Position numbers and translations under genes: made by a program. Positions 34,631-37,660 of a stretch of 37,660 bases of DNA are shown one piece after another. Origin of the DNA: Streptomyces benahoarensis (GTDB lineage Bacteria > Actinomycetota > Actinomycetes > Streptomycetales > Streptomycetaceae). The stretch is taken from assembly GCF_007280575.1 (NCBI RefSeq), contig NZ_VKJP01000022.1, positions 1 through 37,660 on the forward strand, given 5' to 3'. The notes beneath the pieces were generated by a model, which did not search any database, was not told the origin of the DNA, and saw only the letters and a list, made by a program, of their open reading frames with translations. The stretch's first letter is position 1. Every line of letters starts with the position of its first letter.

Positions 34631-35779
34631 ATGGCGCCCATGGAGCCGGAAGAGTCCCGTAAGGGGGGCGGCACGCAGCGGAATTCGGCCGATGTACCGT
34701 CGGCGGACGGCGAGGCCACCGCCGTCGAAGCGGCCGCGGCGGACGTGCCCGCCGCGCCGTCGGCCGGGGGAGCCGGCAGGCCGCCCGCCACGGACGGCGC
34801 GACCGTGCCCGTCGTCTCCGCGGACACCACGTCCGCCGCCCGGCGTCTCCCCGACACCGCCTCGCCTGCCGCGACCGCGGGGGAGACGGACGCGGCGGCC
34901 GGCACCGGCCGGGCGACGGCCGCCAAGTCCGCCGCGTCGACCGCCGCGTCGGCCGAGTCCGACACCGCGACGGGCCTGGTGGCGACGGGCGGCCGGTTGT
35001 CCAAACCGATGGTGGCCGCCGCAGGCATCGCCGGCGTGCTGCTCCTCTGCTCCCCCTTCCTCATCTCCCAGTTGACCGGTCACCACGACGACGGCGGGAA
35101 GCCGCCGGCCGCCGCGTCCGAGTACGACGGGCAGGGCCGTGGCGCCGGAGTGGTGCCCGGTGCCGATCAGCCGCAGGGCCATCAGGGGCAGTCCGACGGC
35201 GGTGCGGCGTCGGGCGGTTCCGGTGACGGCGGGCAGGGCGGAGCCCCGGCGGGCGGCGACTCCGCCGCCTACACCGCGATGGCCGGGCCGGGCTGCACCG
35301 ACAAGTCCACCGGCTACAAGGAGCACGGCACCTACGCCGACGGCGACGCGGGGTGGACGACGCACAAGAGCGGCGGCTGGACGAAGGACGGTTGCGACGG
35401 CTCGTTCGTCTCCGTGCCGATGGCCGGCGACAAGGGTGACGACGGCAACTACACGCTGTGGACCTTCGCCACCGGGCCGGTGAAGTCCGAGAGTTGCCAG
35501 GTGCGGGTCCACGTGCCCAAGGACGACGACGTGAAGCATGTCGGCGGGCACCCGACCCGCTATTCGGTGTTCGCGTCCGCCGCCGCGACCGGTAAGGCCC
35601 TGGGGGACTTCACCGTCGACCAGACCAAGAAGCGCGGTGACTGGGCGTCCGGTGGCACCTTCCAGATCAGCGACGGTCATTTCGCCGTCAAACTCCACAC
35701 CCAGGGCGTCGACTTCGGCTCCGGCTTCGACGGTGCCCACCACGCGGCGTCCGCCGTCGCCGTGCGGTGCACCGGCTGA
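34631..35779 (+). CDS. membrane-anchored protein with golvesin-like exported domain
   Basis: The 382-residue protein starts at ATG 34631. Two other ATGs (34628, 34640) are in frame, and AAGAGG lies 6 bases upstream of the chosen one. Residues about 1-130 are an Ala/Thr/Ser/Glu-rich disordered cytoplasmic part. One TM helix follows (about 135-155, MVAAAGIAGVLLLCSPFLIS), then a Gly-rich spacer (about 160-210) and an exported C-terminal domain of about 165 residues. That domain reads W..YTL, then CQVRVHVPKDDD, RYSVFASA, FTVDQTKKRGDWASGGTFQI and VKLHTQG. This matches the order of golvesin-C/xanthan-lyase carbohydrate-binding-like domains (VDQ...W..LG.F). It follows the giant effector by 203 bp and may anchor, receive or neutralise it at the wall. 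Function is unknown. Confidence 0.7.
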   Translation: MAPMEPEESRKGGGTQRNSADVPSADGEATAVEAAAADVPAAPSAGGAGRPPATDGATVPVVSADTTSAARRLPDTASPAATAGETDAAAGTGRATAAKSAASTAASAESDTATGLVATGGRLSKPMVAAAGIAGVLLLCSPFLISQLTGHHDDGGKPPAAASEYDGQGRGAGVVPGADQPQGHQGQSDGGAASGGSGDGGQGGAPAGGDSAAYTAMAGPGCTDKSTGYKEHGTYADGDAGWTTHKSGGWTKDGCDGSFVSVPMAGDKGDDGNYTLWTFATGPVKSESCQVRVHVPKDDDVKHVGGHPTRYSVFASAAATGKALGDFTVDQTKKRGDWASGGTFQISDGHFAVKLHTQGVDFGSGFDGAHHAASAVAVRCTG

Positions 35780-35804
35780 CGCCCGTATCCCGCTCGGTTG
35801 CCGG

Positions 35805-35840
35805 GCCGTCCCCGACGTCCGCCGTGGCGTCGGGGACGGC
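35805..35840 (+). terminator. 13-bp perfect hairpin
   Basis: GCCGTCCCCGACG (35805-35817) pairs perfectly with CGTCGGGGACGGC (35828-35840) over a 10-base loop, 25 bp after the golvesin-like gene. No T-run follows. It closes the T7SS/effector locus. Confidence 0.7.
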
Positions 35841-36343
35841 GGTGACGAGGGGCGGGACGCCGATCCCTCGGGGCGTGCCGGGATGTGACGCCTCTTCAGG
35901 GGACACCCCCCGTTCACCTGGAATTTATAGGGGTCGGTAGGGGTGGGAGTGCGCTGCGTGGGGGGTTCGGGGGCTGGAACAATGGTGGGGGACGATCGGG
36001 GCCGCGCGGTGAGCGGGCGGCCGGGCCCGTGCCGCGGCGGTCCCGCCGGGCCGGAAACGGAACGTCGCCGGGCGATCGGAGGACGGAGCGTTCCGTCGTT
36101 CCGGGGAACCGCAGGGCGGCGACAGGAGACGGTGCGACGCCTTCGGGCGGAGCCTTTCCCGCCTGGTGCGGGAGGCAACCGAATCGGGCGCACGGCGGTC
36201 CTGATCACCGAGTTGGGCGAGCGGGGCGCGAGCCGCCCCGGAACACGGACACAGCGGCGGGCGGTACAAGCGGAACGGCGGCAGGGCGGCCGGTCCGTCT
36301 GCCGGACATCCGGCCGCGGCGCGCGGCGGGCGAGAGGAATGAG
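35841..36343 (+). promoter_or_regulatory. non-coding gap upstream of the PKS gene
   Basis: About 500 bp without a credible gene; open frames here are low-complexity Arg/Gly. An AT-richer point (GGAATTTATAGGGG, 35920-35933) sits next to a direct repeat, TAGGGGTCGG/TAGGGGTGGG (35928-35947). That is a plausible promoter area, but no clear hexamers were found. Confidence 0.35.
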
Positions 36344-37606
36344 ATGGGTATCGCTTCCGAGGTGGACACGGGCGCGGGGCGGACCGCGCCGGAGGAGGCC
36401 GACGCCATCGCGGTCGTCGGACTGTCCTGCCGATTCCCCGGGGTGGACGGCCCCGACACTTTCTGGCGGCTGCTCCACGACGGCCCGGGGGCGTCCGACG
36501 CGTCCGGCGGGCCGGGCGGCGGCAGGCGGTCCGGCGGCGCGGCCCGCTGGTTCGGGCCCGAGACGCTGGGGGTGCCCGCCGAGGACATCGGCGCCCCCGA
36601 CCCGCGGCAGCGGCTCTCCGTCGACCTCGCCCGGGAGGCCCTGGAGAGCGCCGGGATCCTCCCCGAGGGCCTGGCGGGCAGTGGCACCGGCGTGTTCATG
36701 GGCGCCTCGGAGTGCCCCCGGTCCACCGGGCGCGGCGCGGCCGGGGCCGACCGCTCCACCCTCGCGAGCAGGCTCTCCGCCGCCCTGGGCCTGCGCGGTC
36801 CGAGCCTGGTCGTCGACACCGCGCGGTCCTCGGCGCTGACCGCCGTCCACCTCGCCTGTCTCGCGCTGCGCGCCGGCGAGTGCGAGGAGGCGCTGGCCGG
36901 GGGGATCACCGTCCGCCGGGCGTCCTCGGGCGTCACGGCGGAGGACGCCGACGGCGGGCTCCTCGTCCTCAAGACGCTGCGCCGGGCGCTGGCCGACGGT
37001 GACACCGTGCACTGCCTGATACGCGGCGGCGCCGTGAACCACGACGGCGGCGCCACCGCCGGGCCGGGCGCCGCCCAGGAAGAGGCGGCGCGCCGGGCCC
37101 GCGCCCACGCCCGGGTCGACGCCGCAGCGGTCCGGTTCGTCGAACTGGCCGCCACCGCAAGCCCGGTGCGGAGCGCGGTCCCTGCCGGGTCGGGCGGCCG
37201 TCCGGTGCGGGAGCCACTGCCCGCCGACGCCGGTCCGCGTCCGGAGGGTGCCGCCGCCGCGCTCCTGAAGACGGTGCTGCGTCTGCGCGCCTCGGCCCAT
37301 GTGACCGGTGAGGCACCGGCGTGGACCGGCGCACCGGAGGGGGCGGGCCGGGCCGTGGTGCCGCTGTCGCGCCGGGGGAGTGAACCGGTGCTGGCGGGCG
37401 TCGGCGCGTACGGCGACGGCGGGACCTGCCATCTGGTGCTGTCCGACTGGGCCCGCAGGCCCGCGCCCGCGCCAGGTGCGGCCGTGAACGGGGTGCGGCC
37501 GGGCGCCGCTGGTACCCGGCGGGCCGACGCCGAGCCCGCCACGTCCCCGGCGGACACCGCCGCGACGCTGCGGGCCCGCGCCGCCCGGATGAGCGTGCAT
37601 CTCGCG
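36344..37606 (+). CDS. PKS N-terminus with catalytically dead ketosynthase (partial)
   Basis: The ATG at 36344 follows GAGAGGAATGAG. The protein opens as a modular PKS ketosynthase: IAVVGLSCRFPGVDGPDTFW (22-41), DPRQRLSVDLAREALESAGI, and GVFMGAS. The active-site motif DTACSS reads DTARSS, so Arg161 replaces the Cys. The first His motif (VEAHGTGT) reads VELAATASP, and the second (GHxxxAAG) reads GPRPEGAAAA. All three catalytic residues are therefore lost, and the domain cannot condense. VNHDGG (231-236) corresponds to the usual VNQDGxSNG. Several normal stretches are shortened. A linker after residue 380 leads toward the next domain, but the genome sequence ends at 37606. The TGA at 37625-37627 is inside adapter sequence and is not a real stop. 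Confidence 0.8.
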
Positions 37607-37660
37607 CTGTCTCTTATAGACATCTGACGCTGCCGACGACTTAATAGGTGTAGATCTCGG
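37607..37660 (+). other. Illumina Nextera adapter (sequencing artefact)
   Basis: The bases from 37607 match the Tn5 mosaic end CTGTCTCTTATACACATCT with one mismatch (G for C at 37619). They continue as the reverse complement of the Nextera read-1 adapter (GACGCTGCCGACGA), an 8-base index (CTTAATAG) and the start of the P5 primer complement (GTGTAGATCTCGG). This is library DNA left at a contig end. Confidence 0.97.

Noticed and set aside
33818..37600. A 1260-codon minus-strand open frame over the effector end, golvesin-like gene and PKS start
   Set aside because: It spans three plus-strand genes and two intergenic hairpins, and its composition is shadow-like.

Overview
The window is about 37.6 kb of very GC-rich DNA with strong third-position G/C bias, frequent GTG/TTG starts, a conservon operon, bald-type regulators and a modular PKS fragment. 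This points to a Streptomyces or a close relative. The last 54 bases (37607-37660) are untrimmed Illumina Nextera adapter, so the right edge is a contig end and not biology.

Layout. (1) 1-2101, plus strand: the distal part of a conservon operon, cvnB (Roadblock), cvnC (DUF742) and cvnD (Ras-like GTPase), followed by an overlapping GAF-domain gene. cvnA would lie just upstream. (2) 2333-3538: an alpha/beta hydrolase, then tRNA-Pro(GGG) with its terminator. (3) 3633-10355, minus strand: a regulator-rich cassette. In transcription order it holds a truncated adenylate-forming enzyme, a CofD/FbiA-like transferase, a GTP-cyclohydrolase-II-like domain fused to a LuxR helix-turn-helix, a 964-residue LuxR ATPase (LAL) regulator, and a doubtful small ORF. 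The first three genes overlap or abut. (4) 10466-12992, plus strand: a divergent OmpR-type response regulator and a GAF-PAS histidine kinase.

(5) 13429-35779, plus strand: a type VII (ESX-like) secretion and effector locus. It encodes a beta-helix protein fused to two EccA-like AAA+ domains, a mycosin that has lost its catalytic serine, EccD, EccB, a 39-codon ORF coupled to eccB, a 126-residue helical protein, an 11.9-kb gene for a 3964-residue WXG100-like polymorphic effector, and a membrane protein with a golvesin-like exported domain. The effector has a metzincin-type zinc-protease motif and several repeated EndoU-like units near its C-terminus. No EccC (FtsK/SpoIIIE ATPase) or EccE is visible, so the locus probably relies on components encoded elsewhere. 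(6) 36344-37606: the start of a PKS gene whose ketosynthase domain lacks its catalytic Cys and both His. It is cut off by the adapter.

The T7SS-plus-giant-effector locus is the best candidate for an undescribed system. The GCHII-LuxR/CofD/ligase cassette is second.
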